Part shown: in pieces, positions 18,842-27,473 of the stretch
How the letters are laid out: the number at the start of each line of letters is the position of its first letter
Numbering within the stretch: position 1 is the stretch's first letter
DNA from: Chloroflexota bacterium
GTDB taxonomy: Bacteria; Chloroflexota; Anaerolineae; B4-G1
Assembly: GCA_024232355.1 (NCBI GenBank)
Contig: JAAEPW010000986.1
Span: forward strand, 1-64,000
Direction: 5' to 3'
Length of the DNA stretch: 64,000 bases
Translations under genes and position numbers: made by a program
The notes under the pieces: generated by a model
The model's database searches: none
The model's input: the letters and a program-made list of their open reading frames with translations, nothing else
What the model was told of the DNA's origin: nothing

Positions 18842-20761
18842 CTACTCTCCATCTGGCTTATCATATTCTTGATATTCTTCAAGGAGTTGATCAATACAAA
18901 CGATTTCATCATGTCCAATGCCAGTCTTCAATTCTTCAATTTGCTCAGTGCCAATATCCCCATCCAATACGCACACGGTATGATTTTGCCAGCCAATCTC
19001 GCGTGCCCCAGCACGTGTCTCAGCAACACGATCGTAAAGTTCCTTAGACTTGTCACCCCAATGGTTTTGAGTTATAGATTTGACCTCTGCAGCACAGAAC
19101 ATCCGCTCCGCTTGGTCGATACCAATGAACTGCCATTGTCGCCGACCCGTAACTGGGCCAACTACTTGGCGCAAAGAACGACTTCTCCGTTTCGGCCAAC
19201 CATGCCACTCTAGATCTGGAAACTTAGACCGCAGCCATAAATAGACAACCTCGTTCAACGGATTATGGCTTGAGTTCGTAGCCAAAGTATTGTAGAAATC
19301 AGCTATCCAGGAGCATGGCTCATCAAGAGAAAGCAACAAAGGTCTTTCAACCTTGCAAAGATCAAGCAACTCACCGGCCTGAAGGATTCTGGAGAATTCA
19401 ACAAGTCCACGCAACAAGCTGCCGATAGATTCGCTATAGCAGACCTCAAACAATCCTTCTGCCTCTTCAAGCGTTGGTTGCTCTTGGCGACGCGCATTGA
19501 AGGCGCCACGCACCGATCGTCTGTTTCGTTCAATAGCTACAGCACAAACAGCAAATGCCCAGAGTGGAAAATGGTAGGACATGCTATGTCCGGGATGCCA
19601 GTCTGGTGCCGTGACCGGCTTCTCATTGCATAGCACATGCGCGAAATCCTCCCTCTTGCCATCCTCAAGTGCATTTATGAGGACTGGCATGTCCGTGGTC
19701 AGATGATGACATATTTCCTTCCAGTTGCCAGCGATTTGATCATATGTTCCTCCCCGGAACACGTTGGTGGGATTGTGCGTCCGCAGGCGATGGGATTTGA
19801 GGATTTTGGAAATCGAATCATAGTCAATCCGAGTCCAGTCGCGAAAATCTGGAAGAGCGGGAGCATAGACTTCCCTATCATTTTCGACTCGCACCGGTCG
19901 ACGCAGTGCGAAATGAGCAAAAGAACCCAGCAGGCTCTTCCTCTCTGCAAAAATCCCCATATCGAGAAAGAAAGCACGCCGAGCAAAGTTCTCACAGAGA
20001 TTGTTTGCAAGCTGCTGCCCACTGCTTAGCCAGGCCTCTATTTCCTCAGGGGCGAACAGCGATAGAACACCTAATCCCTGTCGTAGCCTTGTGTTAAAGG
20101 AGCCATCCGGTACAATGACAGAATCGCTTGACCTACTTGCGTTCTCTAGCATCTTATCCCGAGTTCCTACGGACAGCATACCTTGAATAGCTTCAAGGAG
20201 ATCGATCTCGTCCGATGTCAAGTCGGACTCTGCGAAGCGTTTTTCAACCTCTTCTCTAGTATTTGAGCAACCAGACTCCCAAACTTCACGATACACATCA
20301 AATGCCCGTTGGACAATATCTCGAGCTCCCCCCCCACCTAGCATTGATGGTAGAAAGATCAAAGGCGCGCATTGGACAGCGAGATCCTCAAGTATCTGTT
20401 CTTTCCATCCTCCTTCCGAGCCATAGATAAAAGTTATGAGAGCAAAACTGTCCGAAAACCTATCTAAATGCTCCTGGTATGCCCGAACCATCTCGTTGTA
20501 CTCAAGACGTGTCCTGTAGAATTTGGCATCAGAGTTATGTGCATTGTCCCAAAAAGCAACAATCAAGACTGCGCGGACCTTTTCCGACTCATCAAGAAGC
20601 ACGATATCGGGTTCGACAGGAAAATCGAACGAGAGTCGACGTGTCACTTGATTCTGTGACACGTCAGGAAGATGAGTAAGAATGCCCCCCAGATGTCCTT
20701 CGCATGCATGGCCTATATGTTTGCCGATAGCTCGTTCGCTAATCTCCCGTCTAGGATTCAT
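18842..20761 (-). CDS. Putative PD-(D/E)XK endonuclease, otherwise unknown
   Basis: The 639-aa protein has no family I recognise along its whole length. The C-terminal 90 residues look like a PD-(D/E)XK core: GIDQAERM then CAAEVKSIT (Glu559-x-Lys561), followed by alternating strand and helix. The N-terminal 100 residues (PDIVLLDESEKVRAVLIVAFW) resemble a second, degenerate restriction-like fold. The middle is helical. It could be a sequence- or modification-dependent restriction component acting with the helicase-nuclease pair downstream. GGAG stands upstream of the ATG. Confidence 0.65.
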   Translation of the reverse strand: MNPRREISERAIGKHIGHACEGHLGGILTHLPDVSQNQVTRRLSFDFPVEPDIVLLDESEKVRAVLIVAFWDNAHNSDAKFYRTRLEYNEMVRAYQEHLDRFSDSFALITFIYGSEGGWKEQILEDLAVQCAPLIFLPSMLGGGGARDIVQRAFDVYREVWESGCSNTREEVEKRFAESDLTSDEIDLLEAIQGMLSVGTRDKMLENASRSSDSVIVPDGSFNTRLRQGLGVLSLFAPEEIEAWLSSGQQLANNLCENFARRAFFLDMGIFAERKSLLGSFAHFALRRPVRVENDREVYAPALPDFRDWTRIDYDSISKILKSHRLRTHNPTNVFRGGTYDQIAGNWKEICHHLTTDMPVLINALEDGKREDFAHVLCNEKPVTAPDWHPGHSMSYHFPLWAFAVCAVAIERNRRSVRGAFNARRQEQPTLEEAEGLFEVCYSESIGSLLRGLVEFSRILQAGELLDLCKVERPLLLSLDEPCSWIADFYNTLATNSSHNPLNEVVYLWLRSKFPDLEWHGWPKRRSRSLRQVVGPVTGRRQWQFIGIDQAERMFCAAEVKSITQNHWGDKSKELYDRVAETRAGAREIGWQNHTVCVLDGDIGTEQIEELKTGIGHDEIVCIDQLLEEYQEYDKPDGE

Positions 20762-20781
20762 AAATAGCTCCTTCTGGACGC

Positions 20782-22581
20782 TTAGTTGAGAGTGTCGAAA
20801 TCCGGTACTTGCACTGGCAACGGCACATCCTTATACGATGCAGATACAACGACCTGTCCTCGACTCATCACCTGCAGCTCTCGCTCAAAACCCATTAGAT
20901 CAGACGAGGCATTACGGATCGCCTCGCGCCGCTCATTCTCGTTACCCAAGGACATGGTCAACTCGGTATTGATCTGAGTGAGCACTCCCTGATCGATCTG
21001 GCTGACTTGCTGACTCACCACGGTTAAGCCAATGCCGAACTTGCGCCCCTGGCGGCTGATATCGCGAAAGACTGAGCCGAACCTCATCCGCTGAGGGTTG
21101 AGGACAGTGGGGGCCTCCTCGATGACGACGTTGACGTGGGGCAAGTGATCGGGGGATTTGACCTGATCACCCTCAAGATAGGGCAATTCGCCAGTCTCCA
21201 ACCGGCGCACGAGTTCGTCAGCCAGACTGCGCATCCCGATCTGCCCTTGGGTATCGTCGTTACCCAAAGCCTGGCGGATCTCGGCGCGCAAATCGTCGGG
21301 GGTCTCGGCAGCGCGCAGCGCCTTGCGGATGGCAAAGAGGACGCGGGCGACTATGGTAGTGAGGATGAACTGCTCCATCTCGTTCATCAGCGTGGTCTCG
21401 ACAACGATAACGCGCCCGTGCTCGAGGGCGCAGAGGATATCGGGGAGCGTGGAAACGTAGGGGAAACCCATCTCGGGATCAAAGCGGGTAAAAACTCGGG
21501 TGTGACCGTGGCGCAGAAAACCCACGCGGCGCTGCACCGCTGCGATGGTACTGGGCAAGTATTCGGCGGCCAGCTCAACCTGGTCATCCAGACCACCGGT
21601 CTCCCCCAGCAAGAGTCGCCCGATCCACTGCTCGCCGCGAGCGGCGTAAAACTGGTTGGAAAAGGCGATCTGTTGCTCGGTGAACTCGACAGTGCTGACC
21701 AGGTCATCGGGGACAATATCGGCACGGGAGAGAAGGACACGACGTTCCAAACCATCGTCACTCAGATTCCGGGCCGAGAGATAGTAGAAAGGCACAATCA
21801 GTTCCTGTTGTTCAGCTTTTGCGTAGGAGGTTACAATACCGTGGATACCATCGGCCCCACCGGTGGACGCGTGCCAGTGGCGGAACTCGTCGTGAGGATC
21901 AATGGCAAAGATAGAGGCCGGAGGACCTTGTACTTTTTCCTGGACAACGGCGCGATTGTGCTCTAGGATCGAGCGGAGGAATACCATCATCAGGTTGCTC
22001 TTGCCGCTGCCGGTACGACCAAAGACACCGATGTGATGAGAAAGGGCATACACGGGGAGATAGATGGGCACGCCAGCGAGCGCTTGTTCACCGGCGAGCA
22101 GGTCGCCGACGTAGAGACCAGACTCTCCCAACTGACGGCGCATCAGCGTACGCACGACGGAGGCAATGCCCGGATTGGTGTGATCTACATAGTAAACGTC
22201 AGAGAGATGCTGGGGCAGGCGACGAGGCCGGTGAAAATCCCACTGGTCGGAGGCAGAATCCCACTCGGCGTAGCCCAGGACGATGCCGCGCAGTTCGATG
22301 AGCTGTTCGTCAGTCAGGTCCTGGGCCAGATAGGAATCGGGCATCACAAGCTTGTTGCGGGCGACCTCGCTCATCTCTACCAGAGGGCTGAGAATATTGG
22401 CGTACTGGGTGGTGCGAAAGATATAGAACCGATCCGGCCCGCGCCGACAGGGAAGGAGGAAGAGATCGCCGACGGCAACATCGGTATTGCGGGCGATGAC
22501 GGTCAGTTGATTGGTGTTCCCTTCAGCCAGAACACCAAAACGTTCGCCTAACCCCTTGAGCAGTTCTTCCATATCGGCCAT
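20782..22581 (-). CDS. herA: HerA-type DNA-translocating ATPase (copy 1)
   Basis: A 599-aa HerA/VirB4-like ATPase with an N-terminal HAS-barrel region, Walker A GRTGSGKS (188-195), Walker B VNVVIEEAPTVL (about 465-475) and the HerA-type segment ISRQGRKFGIGLTVVSQQ. It differs markedly from HerA copy 2 (EEA rather than DEA in Walker B), so the two are not a recent duplication. It follows NurA copy 1 by 9 nt, and AGAGGTGA precedes the start. Confidence 0.92.
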   Translation of the reverse strand: MADMEELLKGLGERFGVLAEGNTNQLTVIARNTDVAVGDLFLLPCRRGPDRFYIFRTTQYANILSPLVEMSEVARNKLVMPDSYLAQDLTDEQLIELRGIVLGYAEWDSASDQWDFHRPRRLPQHLSDVYYVDHTNPGIASVVRTLMRRQLGESGLYVGDLLAGEQALAGVPIYLPVYALSHHIGVFGRTGSGKSNLMMVFLRSILEHNRAVVQEKVQGPPASIFAIDPHDEFRHWHASTGGADGIHGIVTSYAKAEQQELIVPFYYLSARNLSDDGLERRVLLSRADIVPDDLVSTVEFTEQQIAFSNQFYAARGEQWIGRLLLGETGGLDDQVELAAEYLPSTIAAVQRRVGFLRHGHTRVFTRFDPEMGFPYVSTLPDILCALEHGRVIVVETTLMNEMEQFILTTIVARVLFAIRKALRAAETPDDLRAEIRQALGNDDTQGQIGMRSLADELVRRLETGELPYLEGDQVKSPDHLPHVNVVIEEAPTVLNPQRMRFGSVFRDISRQGRKFGIGLTVVSQQVSQIDQGVLTQINTELTMSLGNENERREAIRNASSDLMGFERELQVMSRGQVVVSASYKDVPLPVQVPDFDTLN

Positions 22582-22590
22582 AGGTCACCT

Positions 22591-23811
22591 CTATGCGTGT
22601 CCGGTAGCGCGGGAGGCATCCCGAAACAGAGAGCGCTTCATCCCCGCTTCGACTGCCGCGTTAATGATCTGCTTGCGCAGTGCCACTCGCTCAGCTTTTG
22701 TCAGGGAGGCCCGATCGTGGGCAGCCTTGATGGGATAGGGATAGCCATAGCAACGCTGGTCGTGCCCGGCATAGTCCAAATCCTGCAAGATGCGACACTC
22801 ATTGGCGCGCGTTTCTTCTGCGGTCTCCCCTTGAACCCGTTCGTGCCAAAAAAAGCTATCCATATCCAGACGCATCACGGGCGTAGTACGGTGGAAGCGA
22901 AGCAGGTAAGTGACCGCCCCAGGTGGCGGAAGTCGACGCCCACTAGTGAGTGAGAGACTCCATTCATCTAGATCGGGCAGTGGCAGACGCAGATACCAAT
23001 GTTCGGCAACCTGCCCTTTCTCCAAATCCCTCTTTTCTTGAGCCAGTTCGTCGACCAATTCAATCTGAGGAAGCCCATGAGACTTGGAGAGGGCTATGAA
23101 GGCTATACCCCGCTGCCGAGCCTCGACACAGCAAAGGCGTTTCAGGTGTTCGTAGAAGAGACTCTCGGCTGGCCTACTAACGAAAGGTAGGGAGAGAGTA
23201 CCATCTGTCAAGATGTACGAAAGGGATTCACTCTCTTGAATGACTCGCAACGCCGCACCGAGTTCTGCGGTTGAACGTAACTGAATGCCGATATTGCCAG
23301 CATCAGCAGCATGAGGATAAATCAGGCCCTCTAGCAATGCTGTGATCGTGTTGGGCTTGTGTGATTCGGATGCTTTGAGGTGCCGATAGTCCGATCCCTC
23401 GATCACATCGAGAAGCGGCGCGCCAGCGAGGTAGGCGAAGGCACCACCCAAGGCCTGCACACGCATCTCTTTATTCTCAGGTAACCAGGTAAAGTGGACG
23501 AGCGGTTCAGGCAGTGGGCCTATCTCGCGCAACCCGGAGAGGGGTTCGGATTCGTAGGTCGTTCCATGGGCTAACGTGACATAGACGAATGAATCGGCAT
23601 AGCTGACCGAGGGAAAATCACCAGTACCATCGACACCGGCGAACCGAAGATTCTGACACGAGGTCGTATGATCAAACAGCGTCAAGTGATCTCGGATGCA
23701 GTCTTTTTCATCCTCACCGATCCGGGGTTGCTCCTCCCAGGATTTCATCCGAACAGCAACTTGTTCGATCTGCTCGCGAACTGTTGAACGAAGGTTGAGG
23801 TCAAAACGCAT
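22591..23811 (-). CDS. nurA: NurA-family nuclease (copy 1)
   Basis: A 406-aa protein of normal NurA length. Catalytic motif I is FAGVDGTGDF (Asp61), a second acidic motif sits in YILTDGTLSLPF, and the C-terminus has the basic PYPIKAAHDRASLTK segment common in NurA. It directly follows the large TGT-like gene (22-nt gap) and precedes HerA copy 1, the standard HerA-NurA operon order. Confidence 0.88.
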   Translation of the reverse strand: MRFDLNLRSTVREQIEQVAVRMKSWEEQPRIGEDEKDCIRDHLTLFDHTTSCQNLRFAGVDGTGDFPSVSYADSFVYVTLAHGTTYESEPLSGLREIGPLPEPLVHFTWLPENKEMRVQALGGAFAYLAGAPLLDVIEGSDYRHLKASESHKPNTITALLEGLIYPHAADAGNIGIQLRSTAELGAALRVIQESESLSYILTDGTLSLPFVSRPAESLFYEHLKRLCCVEARQRGIAFIALSKSHGLPQIELVDELAQEKRDLEKGQVAEHWYLRLPLPDLDEWSLSLTSGRRLPPPGAVTYLLRFHRTTPVMRLDMDSFFWHERVQGETAEETRANECRILQDLDYAGHDQRCYGYPYPIKAAHDRASLTKAERVALRKQIINAAVEAGMKRSLFRDASRATGHA

Positions 23812-23833
23812 TACTCATATCCTCTTTATTCCC

Positions 23834-25894
23834 TCAAAACAGTGAAAGTTGCTTATGCCCTTCTGACTTGTGAACAGACATGCTGAGGTTTACGTTTTCT
23901 TCAAGCAAAATCCGCTGGAGCGAACGATAGAAAGCATAAATGTTGTGAAAACCTCTGCGCCGGTTGCGATTATTGCCTCGGAAAATGATGACCTCGATAC
24001 CATCACGACGGCAAATGTCACACGGGCACGACTTCCACGGAGCAGATTCTAGTGTCGCTCGAAGCATTGGTCGAATGTCTTTGCGCTTGGGTGTAATCAA
24101 ACGATCATACTCATCAATTACATCAAGTGTTTCTTCCACTGACAAAAGGCCTTTGTCAAAATCTCGTACAGCTTTCATACAGAGCTTTTCAAGTCGTTTC
24201 ACCTTTTCGGCATCAGCTCGACCCTCTTGTACCATTCGCTTAGCCCGGAAGCTCTTGCCCGCCTCAGGGATACGAATTGCCGTATAGAAACCGTTTTCCG
24301 TCATATAATTCTGCCCGCCACTTCCCATCCAGGCTCGGCGGAGAAAGGATGCACTATCTACTGAACGTACACCTAAACTGGCAAAGTCGGGCATCACTTG
24401 TAGGCGAGCAATACCAAACAAGTGGATGGCTACAGTTTCCGGCACGACCTCGTGAACGGCCGAGAGTATGCGCATAATTTCTTTTGTGCTAGACCGCACT
24501 AATCCGCCAAGAGCAATGTACTTGTAGCCCATCGTGACGTATTGACGGGCGGCCTTAGCGTAGCTCTCAGCATCCCAACCCTGCACAGCACCGATGGGTT
24601 CCCAAGGCAAATCACGCTTTCGGTGCTCTTTGAGAAACTCTGCGGCGTTTTGGATGGTCAGTTCGTAGCGAAAGTGTTTCTGATCCTCAGTGGCAGCAAC
24701 AACTAGATGATCGATAGATACACCATAGTCGAACCCCAGGCGTGTGTAGTACTCGAGGATCTCGTCGGTCGTATATGGGGGGTTCTCTTCCTGGATGTAC
24801 CCAAACGCCCCGCAATCGCCCATAATGGGAAACTCGGGTGGTACGCGTAGGTAACGATGCACACCCATCTCGTTGATGCGCTTCTTTTTTTTCTTGGTCT
24901 TTTCAGCCACAACTTTGGAGACAAGGATCCCATCGTAGTTGGGCTCGGGGTACATTTGGTGAGCATAGGTCTCGTTGGACCAATCTCCACGTCCGCCAGA
25001 GTGAGTGTCGGTCAAAAAGTCATAGTCGGGGTCGACAAGGTCGTCCCACTCGGGAATAAAATAGCGCAACCTCTGTTGGTGTGGTTTGTTCCACCACGAG
25101 TCCGGGATATTGATGACATAGTCCACGTCAGGGTTTGGGCGGGCCTTGCTGCTCTTGGCACTTTTGGGTTTGGCAGGGCTGTCGGGTGGTGAGGAATCGC
25201 CATCGAGCAAGGATAGAACATCAATGGCAGGATCGAGCAATTGAGCCAAGAGAGAGTCACCTTTGTCTGCCAAGTGATGCAAAATGCGTTTGGCCAACTC
25301 TCCTTTGAGGCCGACCAGGCCACACGAGAAGCGTTTCGTCTCAGCGTTGGAGACCGGGACGGCACGCGGCGTTCCTTGCCCCTTTACCCGCTTCTGCGAT
25401 GCCTTGCCGGTGAAAAAGAGCGCGGGCGCGGCGAAGCGGACGGTGTCGTCGAGGGCGAGGGCACGGAGGTAGGAATCGCCCAGGAGAACGAGAAGCAGGT
25501 CTGCCGGTTGAGCAAGCAGTTCGCGGGCACCTTGAGACACACGGAGATGCTCGGCCCAAGTATCTATCTCCTTGGCCTTCATCCCTTGGAAGGTGCACTC
25601 GTAGGGCACGATCTCGCGAGCGCCGGGGATGAGCCCATAGCCAGCGGAGAGGATCCAGAGGTCGAGGCTATCGGCGCCATATTTCTCACGAAATCGCTGC
25701 ACGCCATCCATCAGGCGGACGTGCTGTATGCCGGTGTAGAGGTCCTCGGCCGGAGTGCGAAAGTCGGCCAGTCGATCCTCCAGTGCCTGGAACTGCTCAG
25801 AGTCGTGCAATCGCTCGAAATCGCTCTGGGCGAGCTGATTTGCGGGGGAGTGTTGTTTTTCTCCGGTACAGGATGTGATGATGCGGATTTTCAT
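23834..25894 (-). CDS. DpdA-like transglycosylase fused to a YaaA/DUF6884-like domain
   Basis: The 686-aa protein has two parts. Residues 1-165 (RIITSCTGEKQ, LWILSAGYGLIPG) resemble the YaaA/DUF6884 fold. A proline/lysine-rich linker follows near 232-255. Residues about 280-665 are a complete TGT-type catalytic region: GDCGAF (359-364), VSIDH with Asp395, ALGGLV (461-466), SVDSASF with a candidate nucleophile Asp513, and an intact zinc site Cys623-x-Cys625-x2-Cys628 with His650. DpdA of dpd islands is a TGT paralogue that inserts preQ0 into DNA, and a YaaA-like protein (DpdC, from memory) acts on that base afterwards. Here both folds may sit in one chain. The ATG overlaps the mazG-like stop (ATGA). 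Assignment to the TGT superfamily is firm; DNA as substrate is inference. Confidence 0.85.
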   Translation of the reverse strand: MKIRIITSCTGEKQHSPANQLAQSDFERLHDSEQFQALEDRLADFRTPAEDLYTGIQHVRLMDGVQRFREKYGADSLDLWILSAGYGLIPGAREIVPYECTFQGMKAKEIDTWAEHLRVSQGARELLAQPADLLLVLLGDSYLRALALDDTVRFAAPALFFTGKASQKRVKGQGTPRAVPVSNAETKRFSCGLVGLKGELAKRILHHLADKGDSLLAQLLDPAIDVLSLLDGDSSPPDSPAKPKSAKSSKARPNPDVDYVINIPDSWWNKPHQQRLRYFIPEWDDLVDPDYDFLTDTHSGGRGDWSNETYAHQMYPEPNYDGILVSKVVAEKTKKKKKRINEMGVHRYLRVPPEFPIMGDCGAFGYIQEENPPYTTDEILEYYTRLGFDYGVSIDHLVVAATEDQKHFRYELTIQNAAEFLKEHRKRDLPWEPIGAVQGWDAESYAKAARQYVTMGYKYIALGGLVRSSTKEIMRILSAVHEVVPETVAIHLFGIARLQVMPDFASLGVRSVDSASFLRRAWMGSGGQNYMTENGFYTAIRIPEAGKSFRAKRMVQEGRADAEKVKRLEKLCMKAVRDFDKGLLSVEETLDVIDEYDRLITPKRKDIRPMLRATLESAPWKSCPCDICRRDGIEVIIFRGNNRNRRRGFHNIYAFYRSLQRILLEENVNLSMSVHKSEGHKQLSLF

Positions 25895-26202
25895 TGGCGT
25901 GTTGCTTCCTGCCAGGCTTTTGAATCCCGTAGATCGTATTTCTCAAAGGTCTTGGCGATCGAACGGTCCAGGTCAATGCCGGTGACGTTGGCAAAGGCGG
26001 CCAGGGTAAAGAGTAGGTCACCAACCTCGCCCTCTAAGTCTACTTGAGTCTTGCGAGGTCTCAGTCCTTCTTGACGTTGGAGGGCAGCGGCGATCTCGCC
26101 CAGTTCTTCGGTGAGGCGGGCGAGAATTTGGAACTGGTCCCAGTAGTCGCCATTTTGGCGGATCCACTGGTCAACGGTGGTTTGGAGGTCGGTGAGGTTC
26201 AC
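25891..26202 (-). CDS. MazG-like nucleotide pyrophosphohydrolase
   Basis: A 103-aa all-alpha NTP-PPase. The metal-binding signature is clear: LTEELGEIAAAL (about 28-39) and EGEVGDLLFTLAAFA (about 57-71), the ExxE...ExxD arrangement. Such enzymes hydrolyse NTPs or dNTPs to monophosphates and are common in phages and defence loci. The GTG start overlaps the xre stop by 4 bp, with GAGGAG just upstream, so it is coupled to the regulator. It might clean the nucleotide pool or limit dGTP, but that is only context. Confidence 0.88.
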   Translation of the reverse strand: MNLTDLQTTVDQWIRQNGDYWDQFQILARLTEELGEIAAALQRQEGLRPRKTQVDLEGEVGDLLFTLAAFANVTGIDLDRSIAKTFEKYDLRDSKAWQEATRQ

Positions 26203-26459
26203 AATGAGTTCTCCTCAAGATGCAAATCCATTTCATCGTCAATCAAGGTCTCGACGGGCACATTCACCAATCGGGCATAAGCTAGTAGTGTGGGAAGGTC
26301 TGGTTGTCTATCACCGTTTTCCCATTCGTAGACACGGGTCCGGCGTGATGAGCTAATCTTGCCCAGTTCTTCGGCCATCTGGTCGAGGGTCCATCCTTGG
26401 TGCTCTCGGATCATACGGAGTTTCTCACCGAGTCGCTTTGGGATCTGCTTTGGATTCAT
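26199..26459 (-). CDS. XRE-family transcriptional regulator
   Basis: An 86-aa Cro/CI-type helix-turn-helix protein: LGEKLRMIREHQGWTLDQMAEELG (helices 1-3), SSRRTRVYEWENGDRQPDLPTL (helix 4 and beyond). The ATG at 26459 is chosen because GGAGAC lies 4 nt upstream and the domain begins just after it; the frame is open further upstream but crosses a hairpin and palindrome. The 16-bp palindrome adjoining its ribosome-binding site suggests autoregulation. It is the second gene of the large leftward operon. A decayed homologue with the same upstream elements lies at 33.2-33.5 kb. Confidence 0.88.
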   Translation of the reverse strand: MNPKQIPKRLGEKLRMIREHQGWTLDQMAEELGKISSSRRTRVYEWENGDRQPDLPTLLAYARLVNVPVETLIDDEMDLHLEENSL

Positions 26460-26468
26460 TGCGTCTCC

Positions 26469-26484
26469 GTTCTCAATTGAGAAC
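26469..26484. promoter_or_regulatory. 16-bp perfect palindrome, probable XRE operator
   Basis: GTTCTCAATTGAGAAC is perfectly palindromic and sits immediately upstream of the xre ribosome-binding site. The same 16 bp recurs at 33256-33271 in front of the decayed xre copy. Conservation in otherwise diverged flanks argues for function, either as repressor operator or as an mRNA hairpin masking the ribosome-binding site. Confidence 0.65.
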
Positions 26485-26497
26485 AGGCATAACGAAA

Positions 26498-26527
26498 ACC
26501 GGCTGCTGTCGATTGGCAGCAGCCGGT
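26498..26527 (-). terminator. GC-rich hairpin followed by TTTT, attenuator or weak terminator
   Basis: An 11-bp stem (ACCGGCTGCTG paired with CAGCAGCCGGT, 8-nt loop). Read leftward it is followed by TTTCGTT, so it has the shape of an intrinsic terminator between the transporter and the xre gene. It may separate transporter expression from the rest of the operon. An equivalent stem stands at 33211-33241. Confidence 0.55.
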
Positions 26528-26636
26528 CAGATTCCATACCATATAGGCAACTAGCTTATTCATCGTTGTAAGGTGTACTCTTGAGTTGCTTCAGCTCGTG
26601 CCATTCACTAATCAATGCGACGATCTCTCTCACCCG

Positions 26637-27254
26637 TCAGGTCGTTGCCATCCCCTGACCCTGGCGTACCTTTACAGCGTAGATCAGGGGAATGCTGATC
26701 ACTGTCACTACCATCTTTACCACATACTGTCCTACAATCAATGGTAACACGGGCATCACACCGACAAAGGCAATGGTGATAAAGACTACACTATCAACAA
26801 GCGTGGACACAGCATTGCTGGCCAACACTCGCGCCCAACGATGTCTCCCCACTCGCTCACGCCACCAGGCAAACACTTGGACATCAATCATCGAACTGAT
26901 CAGGTATGCGATGAGGCTGGCAGCTACGATGCGCCAAGTCGAGCCTAGCGTGCTCACAAAGGCAGCTTGCCCCTCCGCACCGAAGAACGGGGCGGGCGGG
27001 AGCCAGATGGCGAATTGGAAATATGCGGCCAGCAGTAGGTTGGCCAGTAAGGCCGCATATACGACTTGGCGCGCGCCTTTTTTGCCGAGCCGGTCGTTGA
27101 CGAGATCAATGAGGGTGAATGTGAGGGCATAGATAAAGACGGCTGCCGGTACAACGATATTTCCGGGAAGGATAACCGGCTTGCCTGCGGTGGTGTTGGC
27201 AATGAGCTCGCAGGCGATGTAGAGACTGACGACGAGAATTGTATCAAAGGGCAT
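26637..27254 (-). CDS. yhhQ: YhhQ-type queuosine-precursor transporter
   Basis: A 205-aa integral membrane protein with about six hydrophobic segments. It matches the YhhQ/VUT family, which imports the queuosine precursors preQ0 and preQ1: start MPFDTILVVSLYIACELIANTTAGKP, then FTLIDLVNDRLGKKGAR and the late segment SNAVSTLVDSVVFITIAFVG. The ATG at 27254 has AGGAG about 9 nt upstream; longer readings of the frame are excluded by the promoter at 27308-27336. It is the promoter-proximal gene of the large operon. Its presence with two TGT paralogues is the main reason for proposing 7-deazaguanine chemistry. Confidence 0.9.
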   Translation of the reverse strand: MPFDTILVVSLYIACELIANTTAGKPVILPGNIVVPAAVFIYALTFTLIDLVNDRLGKKGARQVVYAALLANLLLAAYFQFAIWLPPAPFFGAEGQAAFVSTLGSTWRIVAASLIAYLISSMIDVQVFAWWRERVGRHRWARVLASNAVSTLVDSVVFITIAFVGVMPVLPLIVGQYVVKMVVTVISIPLIYAVKVRQGQGMATT

Positions 27255-27307
27255 TTTATTTTTCTCCTGTGTAGATATTGGTAACTGTGGTTGAGTTTTG
27301 CGAAGTG

Positions 27308-27336
27308 ATTGTAGCATAGCAAGGAAGGAATGACAA
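27308..27336 (-). promoter_or_regulatory. Promoter of the large leftward operon
   Basis: Read leftward: -35 TTGTCA (complement of 27331-27336), 17-bp spacer, -10 TACAAT (complement of 27308-27313). The leader to the yhhQ start is about 45 nt. I looked for a preQ1 riboswitch in this leader and did not find one. Confidence 0.6.
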
Positions 27337-27428
27337 ATAGACACAAGGGGTGTCAAGCGACAACAACAATTACCTATTGATGACAATTAGCAATGGTGAC
27401 AAGGGAACTCTTGGCGGGTGTGGATTGC

Positions 27429-27473
27429 TTATCATTAGGTTTGAACAGCATCTTAATAACTACACAACTAGAA
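27429..27473. repeat. IS-A left inverted repeat
   Basis: The inner end is CTACACAACTAGAA, directly adjoining the transposase stop codon at 27474. It matches the right repeat (inner end TTACATAACTAGAA when reversed) at 12 of 14 positions, continuing outward through TTTGAAC and CATTA blocks. Confidence 0.65.

Noticed and set aside
18068..19213. A 381-codon rightward frame across two genes
   Set aside because: It is antisense to the UvrD-like helicase and the 639-aa gene, without domains or ribosome-binding site.
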